DNA of 54,493 nucleotides from the NCBI GenBank assembly GCA_001600875.1, contig BCLD01000011.1, positions 913,088-967,580 of the forward strand. The letters run 5' to 3'. This DNA comes from Solicoccozyma terricola (taxonomy: Eukaryota; Basidiomycota; Tremellomycetes; Filobasidiales; Piskurozymaceae). A model generated the notes under the pieces. That model was not told the DNA's origin and made no database searches. It saw only the letters and a program-made list of their open reading frames with translations. The position numbers were made by a program, and so were the translations under genes. Below, piece by piece: positions 41,958 through 52,899 of the stretch (position 1 is its first letter; the number at the start of each line of letters is the position of its first letter).

Positions 41958-44692
41958 CTACGACCAGCTCGCAGAGAGTTCCGACGCAAGTACTCTAGCG
42001 CGAGGCCACACCCTTCCGAGCCCGATCAAAGCCGTGATGAATGGCCCAAGGTCATGCATGCCCAAACGGAACCCGTTGATGGTTGGTGTAGCTCCAGAAA
42101 CTACGAATGCCACCCCTGCCGGCGATGGCGCTCCCGAGTCCTCCAATCGCCATTCGTAGCACGTTCCGATGGCGTCGTTTAGTTGGTACCAATCTACTGC
42201 TGAGTTCAGCGAGTATTGCTCGCTGCCATCCGTCGGATGTTCATGTGTAAACGCAATGTAGTCCCGGAATACAACTCCCGCCTTGTACACGTCCTCCATA
42301 TGGGTAATGGAAGCGACTTTTGCCCGTGCCAGAAGAAGGTTATCTGTGGCCTGCCGAATCGCGTTGGCGTGTAGGAGGATATGTCGTCCCAGTGAGCTTC
42401 CCCACAGCCGTGGCCCGCTCCACCCCTTTTGTTTGGCTATAGCGTAGCCAAGCTCCAACGCAATCCTGTGCCATTCTCCAAACAAAACTGACCGCGATCT
42501 TGGGTCCGTGGTACGCTGTAGAAAGATCGCATAGTATCGAGCCAGAGCACCATCTATGATACGCAAATCCATCGGCCTAACAGCAACCGGGTGATCGAGC
42601 CTGACTTCGATGATGAGTGAGAGTAGGCCATCGAGGAGGCAGAATCGTGTCATCATTGGCAGTGATGCCAGTTCGAGATCATGTGAGGTGTCGCTGTTGA
42701 ACAGGTACTGATACATATGTCCGATGGGCTTGGCGGCCATGGGCGAGACCCTATCCCGACAGTTGTCGATGGCGTCTCTCCATCGGTCCGGGGAGGACGC
42801 AAGATAGGTGGCCTCGTCGTCCCAAGCTCCAGAGAACGGGTTGGCCATGTGTTTGGCAATGGGGTGCGATTCATGGGCAAGAGCCAGAAAGCAGTCCCAG
42901 GAGTAGAGTGAAAACATGGAACGCCTCATGTCTTCCAGAGCCGCCCATTGTCGCCATCTGGTGTCGAGCTGTGAGGGAGATAGCTGTTCACCGGGGTATA
43001 CTGTGAGAGCTTTGGCGGCGATCTCGGGCTTTGTCATGCCAGCGAGACATGCCCACCGCAGGCCGTTGGAGTGGGAGATGCTGGCGGCGTTTACGACTGC
43101 TGGAATCTGCGAGATTGTTGGCCGGTGCGGGGCATGCCGAGGATTACGGAGCACTCACATTTGATGCCCTAGCGAACATCAGGCCGCAAGACAGCGTTTG
43201 AATCAACTGAACGCCCTTGCATGGGTCGTACGCCCCTCGAGCTTCGATCAGTTGCTCCCACTGTGTATGTGGTCTCAGCAGAATTGTCATGTGGGATACA
43301 TACAGAGATGGATACTCACGCTCGAAGTGATGCTCTTGTTCACAAGCCGCCATAATGACGTGCCCTGGGGAGAGAGTTGCCGTGAGAAGGGAACTTTTAA
43401 TTTTAATGGCAACGACTTGCCTTGATTTGGACGTCTTTGCTCTGAAGCGTCAGACTCCCCAAAGCGATCATGTTGATGAGCAGAGGTGCGGACGTGTGAC
43501 GGATGTTGAATGTGGATGGATGCATGCAGGGGTACGTAGGCCATAGTCGGGTCCAGAACATGTTGAGACAGAGTTCCAAGAGTTCCGACGACAGAGGGGA
43601 GATTTCAGCGCCGATGGAGGGCTGTCGGGGAAGAAGGGAATCAGTCGACCGCAGGACAAAAACCCTGAGATCACGCACTATCCGCGATGCCAATGTGGAG
43701 GTTGCTGTGAGTGCCAGCTGGCCCCTAGCATCTGTGCCTTCCGATGATAATAACGGTCCCTCAAACGAGGGCTGGTCGAGGTATAGATCCGTTCGCGAAG
43801 CAGGCAACTCATCTGCGGGGTTCTGCATCTGGGTTCCACCGCCAAACGGTCCCGATTCTAGACCCAACTCGGCAAGGAAACGAGGCGAGGCGTGCAGGCT
43901 GTGACTGCCAGGTAAAAGGTCCTGCGTGAAGAGCTGCCACAGTTCGTCTCCAGACAGCGTTTGATCGCCCATTGGTGGTGTAAAGGTGGAGAACGACATG
44001 TCGATTGGGTAGGTATCGTAGGGTGCGGGGATGTCGTTGGGATGACGGTTGGGCATTGAGAATGGGACGGGAGGAGGATACAAGGAGGTTGGGGGTTGGC
44101 TGAGAAGGGGGGAGGGGACGTCAGACGTGGGTTGTACGAAATATTGGGCATTCACTAACAGCGGCTCTGTATCAAGTAGCGTGCTCGATATCAGTGGCAC
44201 CGGATCAGGCGGGTCGAGGTGGGAATTGTTGCGACTCTCCACTTCTCCATGAGGCCATTCCGGGAGATCGATGGGTGTCGGGGAAGTGGGCCATGAAGGC
44301 TCTGCTGCGGATTTAGCAGTATGCTCGTGTGGGTGGTTGATTCGTATATGGCGAAGCAGAGAATCCTGTCTACTGAACTCTCTTTCGCATTCCGAGCATT
44401 GGAAGGGTCTGTCGGCCGTATCTGTGGGGTGGTGGCCGGACATCAGCACGAGTCAAACGGGGGTACTCTGGGACTGACGGGTTCTCTCATGTCGCTACAC
44501 AGTAGAGTCAGCAGCTTGCCGTTGATCATGCCTACACGGTGAGCTCACCTGCTGATGCTCGTGCTTCTTAAAAGCCCGAGAACAAAACCGACAGAGATAC
44601 CATCCGCGATGAACAGTGGACGCTGACCTCGATCGCGAGCGTGATGATTCGGGAGAGGCCGAGCGGCGGCCTTCTCGGGTTGGACATAGCAT
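41958..44692 (-). CDS. C2H2 zinc-finger regulator with Fungal_trans domain
   Basis: The start is MLCPTREGRRSASPESSRSR. Two C2H2 fingers follow: YLCRFCSRAFKKHEHQQRHE completed as RTH after an intron, then the linker TADRPF and CSECEREFSRQDSLLRHIRI ending in NH. The second intron is required because an unspliced frame stops right after the first finger. A Pro/Ser-rich middle leads to LFTQDLLPGSHSLH and the Fungal_trans region: LNMFWTRLWPTYPCMHPSTF, INMIALGS, RRSMFSLYSWDCFLALAHES and later helices to LASELSASWS. The gene is convergent with the rhamnosidase, the two stops being 37 bp apart. A pathway-specific regulator of the transporter-rhamnosidase pair is the natural inference; known ascomycete rhamnose regulators are of the Zn2Cys6 type, so this would be a different class. 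Confidence 0.83.
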
Positions 44693-44872
44693 GCCTCTGA
44701 GAGGTGGGAGTAGGCGTTGTGGTGATACGCAGCGGAGCTGAAATGGGCAATCTCATATGTTTTGCCGTGGGGACCCCGGATTATTGAAATCCGCACCGCG
44801 GACAGAACGAAATGCCCAAATTCGCCGATCTATAATGCGATGGATCCGGGGTATCTAGATCATCCAGTCGGA

Positions 44873-44902
44873 AACAACGGGCAACGAGCAACGGGCAACG
44901 AG
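44873..44902 (+). repeat. Short tandem repeat (aacgggcaacgagc) upstream of a glycosyltransferase-like gene
   Basis: Two copies of an imperfect 14-base unit, about 70-95 bp above the ATG at 44969, in the promoter shared with the regulator at 44692. Confidence 0.7.
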
Positions 44903-44968
44903 TTGGGGAGGTTGCCTTGGAATCCGAGACTGTCTTGACTTGCCGTATCCAATTCTACGTCAACATCC

Positions 44969-47070
44969 ATGCTGCTCGGCGCTTTTACCAGCGCTGCTCG
45001 GCGCCGCATAGATATTGCCTCATTCCAATCACACTCTGCCCGACACATCATCCCACTCTTTCTCATCGTCGCCCTCATCATATACATAGGCCGGTTTGCA
45101 TTCTACACGTCAGCACCGGGGGCTCGTAGGACACGGGTCCTCGTCGCCTCCTCGTTCGGTGCACACGATGATGGTGAGTGCGTGCGTGCTCTCCAATTTC
45201 CGCGTCTGCTGATCCTCAACCCCCCCCCCCCCCCCTGCAGTGTACATGTCGGCCGTCTTCACGCTCGAAAAAGTCCTTGCCCCTGGTCAAGTGAAAAAAT
45301 TCGGGCCCGGTCTGAGATACGGCCTCGATCAGGTCCTCGAGTCGCTTGACATCTACGTCGGCCACGAAAAGGACAACACGCTGGACACGGACACGATCGA
45401 ACGCGAGGTCAACGGCATTTGACCTGATGGTCGTGGTGCCCAGCTTATTGTTTTGGGCACATGCGAGATTGAGTGTGTCTCAGTGAGGGTATCCTGGGGA
45501 TGCTCTCTGACAGAGTTCTGCACAGCTTGAGAAGTTACAGCGACCAACTCTTCAAAATCTGGCTCGCGCGACCTGACGATGACAAGTTTCATCTCGTATG
45601 CAGTGCGTTGCCTTCCGCGATGCCAAATGGTTGGTGGCAATAACCGTACTCTCTCCAGTCGTCCATAACGTCGCCGACTGGTCCTGGGCTCTGGACTACG
45701 CCGCAGATTGGGCTCGCGTCAGTTCGTTAAGTCTGATGCCCCTCTCGGAGCAGTGAGTTTGTGCCTCCTGGGATGGAGATTGGTGCTCACTCCTCCCTCC
45801 CAGCGTTGCCAAGGCGGATCTCACCCAATTAGCCAACATGGCCGACTCATTCGAATACTACCATGAAGGGCTTCAGTATGTTCGTGCCAGGCCGCACGTT
45901 CCCATCCTCCCTATCGAGCATCTGCCGTCATTCAACGCCCATGGCCGCCATCCGGGGATATTTATCAACAATGGCCAAGACGGGATGGGCGAGCGGCTTG
46001 CATCAGATTATGAAGGGACGTCCAATGATACGGTGTTGACCTGGGGTCGACGAGATGGTAGGATGTTGCGCGACGCTATAATACAGGGTGGGGTGGGGGT
46101 GGGTCTTTCGCGGTCCAGTTGGCGGTCTTGCTCACAGTTTATTCCTACAGGCAACTTTGATCCTAGTCGTCGCGATTATGAAAACTTTCTGCTAGATCTT
46201 GAGGCTGAGATTCAGGGTTAGCTTTAATCTATCAGGTGAACTCCCGGCCAGTTCCTGACGACCTTCCTTGCAGACGACGCCGAGGCGTGGGGATATATTC
46301 CTGGCAGCTCTCCATTCACTGCTGCAACTGACGATGCGTTTCGCGTGCACTTTGCTGGCAACGGTAACAACAACTGGATACCCGAGATCCTACGGAATGT
46401 CATTGTCTGCCATAACGGGCTTAGCTACTTTGACTTTTTTGCTTTGATGAGTAGCGTCGATGGTGGGTGGAGGGTCTGCAATCGAGTACTCCTCGTACTT
46501 ACCTGCTCCAAACAGTCGTCCTCCCTGCCTTCCATGAGGCCGGTGAATGTAAGTCGCCGGAATCCGATGTCACGCGACCCTATCTGACCCTTTTGCTTAG
46601 ACCTGACAGGACAGGCCTCGTCCACTGTGGCTATGGCAATGCAATGCGAGGTGGGTGTCGTCGCCTACGAGTGTGAAACAGACCGCGAAGCAGACCGCTT
46701 ACTTCCCGCACAGACCCCCATCATGGCGACCGATCGCATGCTCAGTGCGTACACTTATCTGACTCCCGAAGTGACCATCATCCGGCCACAGGGCATGCGC
46801 GAGGTGTCTGCGCTCCGAGCATTCCGAACCGGCCGGTACCGCAAACCTGCACGCGGCTATAGTCATGACCACGAGCGATATCATGTCAATGCGCAACTTT
46901 ACAAGGGCATCCAAGCGATGGGTAACCCTGAAGAGCATCCGTCCGTTGAAGAGAAAACTCAAGCGATGATTTCCAGAGGTTTTGATCGCCCAGAGGCCAA
47001 CTGGCGGGCATGGAAGGCCAAGGTTTATAGGGACAATCAGAAAGTCATGCTCGACTGGCTGTCGATGTAA
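44969..47070 (+). CDS. Type II membrane glycosyltransferase-like protein, about nine exons, with a frame problem near 45420-45500
   Basis: ATG 44969 opens MLLGAFTSAARRR, then one membrane helix (IIPLFLIVALIIYIGRFAFY). The luminal part starts VLVASSFGAHDDVYMSAVFT and continues GYGLDQ-like helices, LHSLRSYSDQLFKIWLARPD, HLVCIVHNVADWSWALDYAA, LMPLSEHVAK, YHEGLQYVRARPHVPILPIE, AIIQGNFDPSRRDYENFLLD, WGYIPGSSPF, NVIVCHNGLSYFDFFALMSS, VVLPAFHEAGQASSTVAMAM and the C-terminus MLDWLSM. 'Q-ASSTVAMAM-CEVGVVA' is like the donor-binding end of GT-B glycosyltransferases; I recall related basidiomycete proteins of unknown acceptor. Introns near 45170-45239, 45606-45658, 45756-45804, 46089-46150, 46218-46274, 46462-46529 and 46552-46611 restore the frame. 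Between 45418 and 45500 the frame must shift at least twice (see findings). Confidence 0.68.
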
Positions 47071-48066
47071 TAGGATGGATGCCAGAGCATGATATGGTAT
47101 GTTCAAACGTATGCAAGTCGTTGCAGCGAGGAGAACAAAATATCACGGCCGTAGACAGACGATCACGTAGCGGCGGAGAATAGCTGCACAAATATCCTCG
47201 TTCCCGCCACCCGTTATCGGGTTACGTGCACTTTGATTATGAATGATACCCCACGTCTTACTCTCTATCTCCCGAGCATTCGTATTCGCGGGGGCTCCAC
47301 CTGGAGCAACCCCGACTGGCTGAACAGCCATAACTTGTGTCAACAATTTGACGGTTGAGTCGGAACCTTGTTATTTTCTCGATGACATCTGCCAGAATCG
47401 CCTCAGACTGGTCGGAAATAGATGGAGTCAGTCGAGCTCGATGGACCCGGAGGACCGGAGGGAAGCCGTTGATACGGCGCGAGTCTATTTATCCTTGGTA
47501 AAGAATTGTCGGCCGTAGCTAGTATGGCATAGGTCCTTTGTCGTTCATGAGCAATGTGATCATTGCTACGGAAGATGGTCGAGGAATATGGTCCTCGTTC
47601 AAGAAAGAGGAGACAAGTAGAGAAGGATAGCCAGTGTGACAAGCAATCATCGCTGCCGTCATCTTCTTCAGCATTCCCCTTTTCTACGCCTACTGCATAT
47701 ATGACGAATCATGTCAGGACGAAGCGGAAGCCCACGGAGGGGGGCATCTACGGTAGTGCAACTCTTGCACGTTGGTGCTTGTCTTTGATCTTTGCTGAGG
47801 CAGCCTTGCCGAGCCGGATCGCCGGCGGTCGATGATGGACTGTATTCGATGCACGGTTTTAGCAGCCCCGCAGGTATCGTCTTCGCACTCAGCTACATCT
47901 GCTGGGAACGGAAACCGATTAACACAGATCAAATGCATTTTATTATGAAAATGACAACTAAAGCGGTCAAAGCCAATTGTCCATTGGAGAGAAATTGCAA
48001 ACCAAACGATGATCAATCTTTTGATCCAGGTGACAAATCTCATGTCCACCCACCCTTCCTTCCAAT
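47071..48066. other. 1-kb convergent intergenic region, no gene seen
   Basis: Short frames only. An isolated perfect palindrome GCTCCA-cc-TGGAGC lies at about 47294-47307; it equals the dyad in the third unit of the 17.9-kb array but has no other similarity there. Confidence 0.45.
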
Positions 48067-49392
48067 CTAATTGACCAACATCGACAAATCACCGTTGGTG
48101 GAGTTGGTATCGTTTCGACCAAGAGACCCGAGGCCAAAGTTGTTGATGGCTCCAATCAGTGCGGCGTAGTGCGTGACGTAGGTATCGTCGGTGGTACCGG
48201 GGGTAATGCCGTGGCCAAACAAAATGGTGGCCACCTGGTTGTTATTGTTCGGCTCGGAATCCGAGTCGTTTTGCCAAGTAGCCTCGTCAAAGGTCACCAC
48301 TACCAATGTACCCTGCGCTGTCAGCTCGGGAAGGTACATGTCCAGGAAGGAATTGAGCCACATGCCGGACGTGGTTGGCTGGTGGACGTAGTCGCTATCG
48401 GCTTCGGGGTCATGTGCTCCGTGAAGCATGTCCGGAACGTAGTACGAGTAAGGAGGCAGGTTGTGCGACTTGACGTCTGAGTCAAACTTCTCTGTCGCAT
48501 TGTAGATCTTGCTGCAACGAGTGTAGTCGGTGGTATAGGTGGAGAACAAGAGGGCAGGCACGTCGAGACGTCGGTAAGTGGGGCTGCTCCAGTCGGGGCT
48601 GGTGCCATCCAGAGGACCCAGGAACGGTGCATTGTTGCAGTCATTGGGACCACGGCTCGTAGCGACCGGGGTGTACCACTCGGCATAGGTGGCATAGTCG
48701 AGACCTTGGGCATCGAGCAAGTCGTAAATGGTCGTGGTGTTGACGTTATACCAGTCCTCCGCAGCCATGCCGAAGAAGTCACCAGCGAGCAAGGCGGCGT
48801 AGTTGGGCAAGGAAGGGTGGGTGACACCGTGACTGTTTGTCAACAACTTGCCACGACTGGCGAGTAGCTGCCACCACATGTCACCCATCGTCCAGCTGTA
48901 CACCTCGTTCTCGAAAATGATGTGCAGGATCTTGTCAAACTTGCCGTTCGGTTGTTCTCCGCCAGACTGGTCGCCGCCACCTTGACCATTGCCCTTCCAT
49001 GCGGCTTTTCCTTTACCGTTGCGTTTACCCATACCGTTGGCGCTGGTGTTTAACTGCTTTGGGCTACCTTCGTTGACGATGAAGAATGGATAAACGGTGT
49101 TGTCGCTGCCGTAGTTTGTGATACCTAGCGGCCCGGTGATGGCGGTGGCGTTGGACATGACCACCGTGTTGTTGTTCACCGCCCAGGTGTAGTACCCTCC
49201 ATAGTTGCTAGGGTCGAATGGGATCTTGAACTGGGTGGTGTAGTTGGCAAGGGCCGGATCGTCGGCCTGGTAGACGTTGCCACCGATGTTGGGGACCTGG
49301 GAGTCCGCAAGGACGCCCTGCGCAGATGTGCGGCAGATCAGGGAGGCGAGCACGGCCACGCTTGCAGCAGTGTTTTGACCTATTGATAGCAT
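48067..49392 (-). CDS. Secreted acid-phosphatase-like phosphoesterase (PF04185 type), 441 aa, single exon
   Basis: The start MLSIGQNTAASVAVLASLIC ends in RTSAQG, a clear signal peptide with cleavage after SAQ. The catalytic domain starts KILHIIFENEVYSWTMGDMW; the Glu-Asn pair in IFENE is the metal/nucleophile-site motif of this phosphoesterase family. Further blocks: GVTHPSLPNYAALLAGDFFG, NLPPYSYYVPDMLHGAHDPE and GTLVVVTFDEATWQNDSDSE with the second metal-binding Asp/Glu, then ATILFGHGITPGT and THYAALIGAINNFGLGSLGR. A Gly/Lys/Asn-rich loop (about residues 120-150) interrupts the N-terminal part. Many NxS/T sites fit secretion. It probably hydrolyses phosphomonoesters or phospholipid headgroups outside the cell. 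The frame is open above the ATG, but the signal peptide decides the start. Confidence 0.87.
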   Translation of the reverse strand: MLSIGQNTAASVAVLASLICRTSAQGVLADSQVPNIGGNVYQADDPALANYTTQFKIPFDPSNYGGYYTWAVNNNTVVMSNATAITGPLGITNYGSDNTVYPFFIVNEGSPKQLNTSANGMGKRNGKGKAAWKGNGQGGGDQSGGEQPNGKFDKILHIIFENEVYSWTMGDMWWQLLASRGKLLTNSHGVTHPSLPNYAALLAGDFFGMAAEDWYNVNTTTIYDLLDAQGLDYATYAEWYTPVATSRGPNDCNNAPFLGPLDGTSPDWSSPTYRRLDVPALLFSTYTTDYTRCSKIYNATEKFDSDVKSHNLPPYSYYVPDMLHGAHDPEADSDYVHQPTTSGMWLNSFLDMYLPELTAQGTLVVVTFDEATWQNDSDSEPNNNNQVATILFGHGITPGTTDDTYVTHYAALIGAINNFGLGSLGRNDTNSTNGDLSMLVN

Positions 49393-50718
49393 GGTGAGGA
49401 TGAGTGGTGGTAGGGATAGTTTGAGTTGTATGATGGAAAGGAAGAGCTGGAATATAACCATGAAATACCCTTCGTATAATATATATATATTGGCATTTGG
49501 AAGAGTCCTCCCCTTTTCTAGTCCACGTTTGTCTACCGAAACGTGGGCGGCATACATCGTTGAACTTCATTGAACGTCTGTCCTCCAGTTAGGAAAGTGA
49601 TACTGAGAGACACCAATGTGTATGGGACATACGACGCTATCCCAAATTTGATTTTCGAGATAAAATTAGCAATCGACCAGAAACTTGTCTGTGCTACACA
49701 AACACGTGTTGGAGTCCTACAGTAGCCTGCATGCTTGCAGAAATTCGAGATGGTCTGCAGAGCCCCCTTATTTCTGAAGTACGAGTGTCGTTGCTATTTT
49801 GGAACGTCATTCGCATCAAGTTCTCTGTCAAACACACTTGGACTACCGGAATGCCATCGCGATTACCACCACTTTGAGCGCACCCAAGGAGTGGTCGCCC
49901 ACCCCTGGCTCGATGAACCCTTGAATGTCCCAATTGATGGATCGAGTTGGGTGACCACCTTCGGGGACGTCAAACGACGTACTTATACGCTGTCTGCTGT
50001 TTCCGTACTTTTTCCGTCCATGATTGTCTGCTGTAACTCGCGGTAACTGACTCGAAGCGTACGTGGATGTCATGGCTACCTTCGCCAACGATGCCCGTGG
50101 CTCTCGCCGTCGTCATCGTCGTCGTCGTCTCTCTACGTTTGTCGACAGTTCGAGCCGTTGTGACAACACGGCCATGTCGCTAGTGCATTTTCCATGTTGG
50201 CATGATGGCCCTTTTCTGGTAGCGACTCCTAGTTCCAAGCTATAAGAAACTCTCGGGTTTCGGTACCCGAACTTCCGTATCGTCGGCCTCCGGTGCTCGG
50301 TCAAGTGCCGGGACACTTCGACGGGTGCTTGTAGAAAGGAATGCTTTGGAAAGTCCTAGAGTCGCATCCTCGACCAAAAAAGTAACAATGACCTCCACCT
50401 CCTCCACCTCCTCCACCTCCACCTCGGGTCGATCTTTATAAACCGGTCAGCAAATTAATTATTGTCAGCAACTATCAAGCAACTGGAACATCTCGAACGT
50501 GAAATGAGCATATCCTGGACTTTCCTTGATGTTATTTTGGGTAGAATCGAGGGCCATTTGAATCAATATTCACAAGCGAGCATGACCCAAACTCCACCAC
50601 ATTTCCCTCCACCTCGGTCCCCGTCCACGTCCGGTCGGGTACAAGAAGCTCGCGTACACCCTCGAGTCTCCTTCAACACCCGTATCCATCTGTCGTCAAC
50701 CTATCTGCATTCAACGAG
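49393..50718. other. 1.3-kb divergent intergenic region, no gene seen
   Basis: An AT-rich TATA-like stretch (tataatatatatatat) at about 49476-49491 suits the promoter of the minus-strand phosphoesterase. Microsatellites gtc (50105-50130) and cctcca (50391-50425) precede the reductase gene. No coding pattern was accepted. Confidence 0.5.
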
Positions 50719-52145
50719 ATGCCATCTGCACTCCCCACCAGACCTCTGGGTAGAAATGGCCCGCAAGTGACTTCCTTGGGCTTTGGTGCGATGTAAGTCT
50801 CCACCCTCACGTATAGCTCGATGATGTGACGACGTTTTGTGAAATTTCAGGGGAATGTCTGCTTTTTATGGAAAGCCAACCTCCACACAAGAACGACTCG
50901 ACCTTCTCGACGCCGTCTACGAGTCTGGTGAACGATTCATCGACACAGCTGATGTCTACGCGTACGTTCCGCAGACATCGTTAGCCAAAACATCGACCTC
51001 CCGAACTCATCTTTTGTTCACCCGCCACAGCGATAACGAAGACATGCTAGGCGAATGGTTCAAAAAATCAGGTAAACGATCCGAGATTTTCCTCTGCACC
51101 AAATTTGGCGCCGGACGAGAACAGCCAGATGGTTCCTACACGATCGACAGCTCTCCCGAATGGGCTCACCTGGCTTGTGATCGAAGTCTCAAGCGATTGT
51201 GTGTCGATTACATCGATCTCTACTACTGGTGAGAGTCGTATAGAGCATTCCTGACGCCACACGACTGATCTGCGTGTGCTATCCCTGGTAGTCACCGAAT
51301 AGACCCCAACGTACCCATTGAAAAAACCGTTCAAGCCATGGCCGAACTGAAAGCGTCAGTCGCGACCTCCTCCAATCACCTTGAGCACCCCATCTAAGCA
51401 GTTCTACTCACAGCGCCGGAAAGATCCGTCACCTCGGCCTCTCGGAATGTTCTTCTGATACGCTTCGAAGGGCGCATGCCGTTCATCCTATCGCCGCCAT
51501 TCAAGTCGAATACAGTCCATTCAATATGGAGATCGAAAGTGAGGAGATCAATTTGCTCAAAACTGCCAGGGAATTGGGTGTCTCCATCGTTGCTTATAGT
51601 CCTTTGGGTGAGAAGGGCAGATTTTCAAAAGCTTTTGCGTCATCATGGTGAACATGCCACTAACGTTCATTCCGTGCCCACAGGCAGAGGATTCTTGACC
51701 GGCCAAATCAAGTCCAGAGCCGACTTTGACGATGATGATTTCCGAAAGAACAACCCGAGGTTTTCTGATGGCACGTATTCCAGCGTCTCCTGAAACCAGT
51801 CGATCGATGCTCACCATCGAACGCTGCCTCGAAACAGAAAACTTCCCAAAGAACATTGAGCTCGTCAACAAGCTCAAGGTCCTTGCAGACAAAAAGAACT
51901 GCACTCCCGGTCAGTTGAGTCTGGCGTGGCTGATGGCTCAGGGAGACGATATTATTCCAATCCCTGGAACAAAGAGGCTCAAGTACCTGAAAGAGAATAT
52001 GGGCGCGTTGAATGTCAAGTTGACCGATGAGGAAAACAAAGAGATCCGTGAGGCTATCGACAAGACTGAGATTCACGGTGACCGATATCAGCCTGTGTAT
52101 GCTAGCAACCTGTATGTGGACACCGTTCCACTTGGAGGTGAATAG
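50719..52145 (+). CDS. Aldo/keto reductase, about seven exons
   Basis: ATG 50719 gives [20 protein letters not shown] and, after an intron at 50793-50850, [15 protein letters not shown]. The catalytic tetrad is present: Asp and Tyr in [15 protein letters not shown], Lys in IFLCTKFG, and His in [18 protein letters not shown]. Further family blocks are [47 protein letters not shown], a final exon [14 protein letters not shown] and [19 protein letters not shown] (NADPH site). The structure matches the AKR13/YakC-type group that reduces aldehydes or pyridoxal-like carbonyls with NADPH. A splice at about 51777-51836 (AC|A codon) removes a stretch that would stop the frame. The last ~75 coding bases are duplicated at 54028. 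Confidence 0.9.
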
Positions 52146-52166
52146 AGAGAGTTGGTTGTCGTGCAG
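52072..52166 (+). repeat. Direct repeat, copy A (3' end of the aldo/keto reductase)
   Basis: Begins ttcacggtgaccgatatcag, spans the reductase stop codon and ends at gtgcag. It is about 90% identical to 54028-54119. Confidence 0.9.
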
Positions 52167-52899
52167 CAGACCAAGCTCGCTATCTTGTTAGCATCCCTCG
52201 GTCACCACCCATATCATCTATTACATTTCACGGCCCATATCGCACCTCTGACACCAACAATTGTCGAGACAAGACGCGAGTACCAAGCGACATCATGAAA
52301 CATGAGGCACGAACACGAGGGATCCACGAGGTAAGGGATTGCATTTATTCGACATTTACCTCTCATCTCTGTGAGCGACAACTGCTCACGTATTTCCCTC
52401 CAGCAATATCAGCGGTTGTGTGAAGCATCTCAACGGAGCTGCATCATACAAACGATCAGGATCTGAGCTGAAAGCCCCTCCTTATTAACAGTGCCGCATC
52501 TCTAGATGGACAGCGAGAACTGACTCTTTGCCCTTGGCGAATTATGACGTGCTCCGATGACTGGATACGCGGTGTGTGCACCGGGCGGATAGATAACCCG
52601 AGTTCATGTGCTGGATTGTGGAACAATATGCCGACGAGAGGCGGAAAGGAAATATCAGGAATTCTGCAAGAATTCTCCTTTGCGACTTGCAGAGAACTAG
52701 ACGTTGCGTTTGTTCCTGGACATGGATATGGATTCAGAATGCTTCAGGTAGAAATCGAATCTATAATGAGACGGAACCGAAATAGAGCATTAGAACTAGC
52801 CGTTGCTGGGGTTGCTTCCTCCACCGTCCGGACGTTGCCGATTTGCTTTTGACCCCTGACGTTGCCGATTTGACTTTTGACCCCGGGTCGACGCTGTGT
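52146..52899. other. Spacer with a 27-bp tandem duplication (52831-52884)
   Basis: No convincing gene. A 27-bp unit gacgttgccgatttg(a)cttttgaccc is present twice in tandem at 52831-52857 and 52858-52884. A 102-codon open frame (52544-52852) has no recognisable features. Confidence 0.55.

Noticed and set aside
47294..47307. Isolated GCTCCA-cc-TGGAGC palindrome as a member of the 17.9-kb regulatory array
   Set aside because: Only 14 bp match, with no CRE site or flanking similarity; a chance occurrence is likely.
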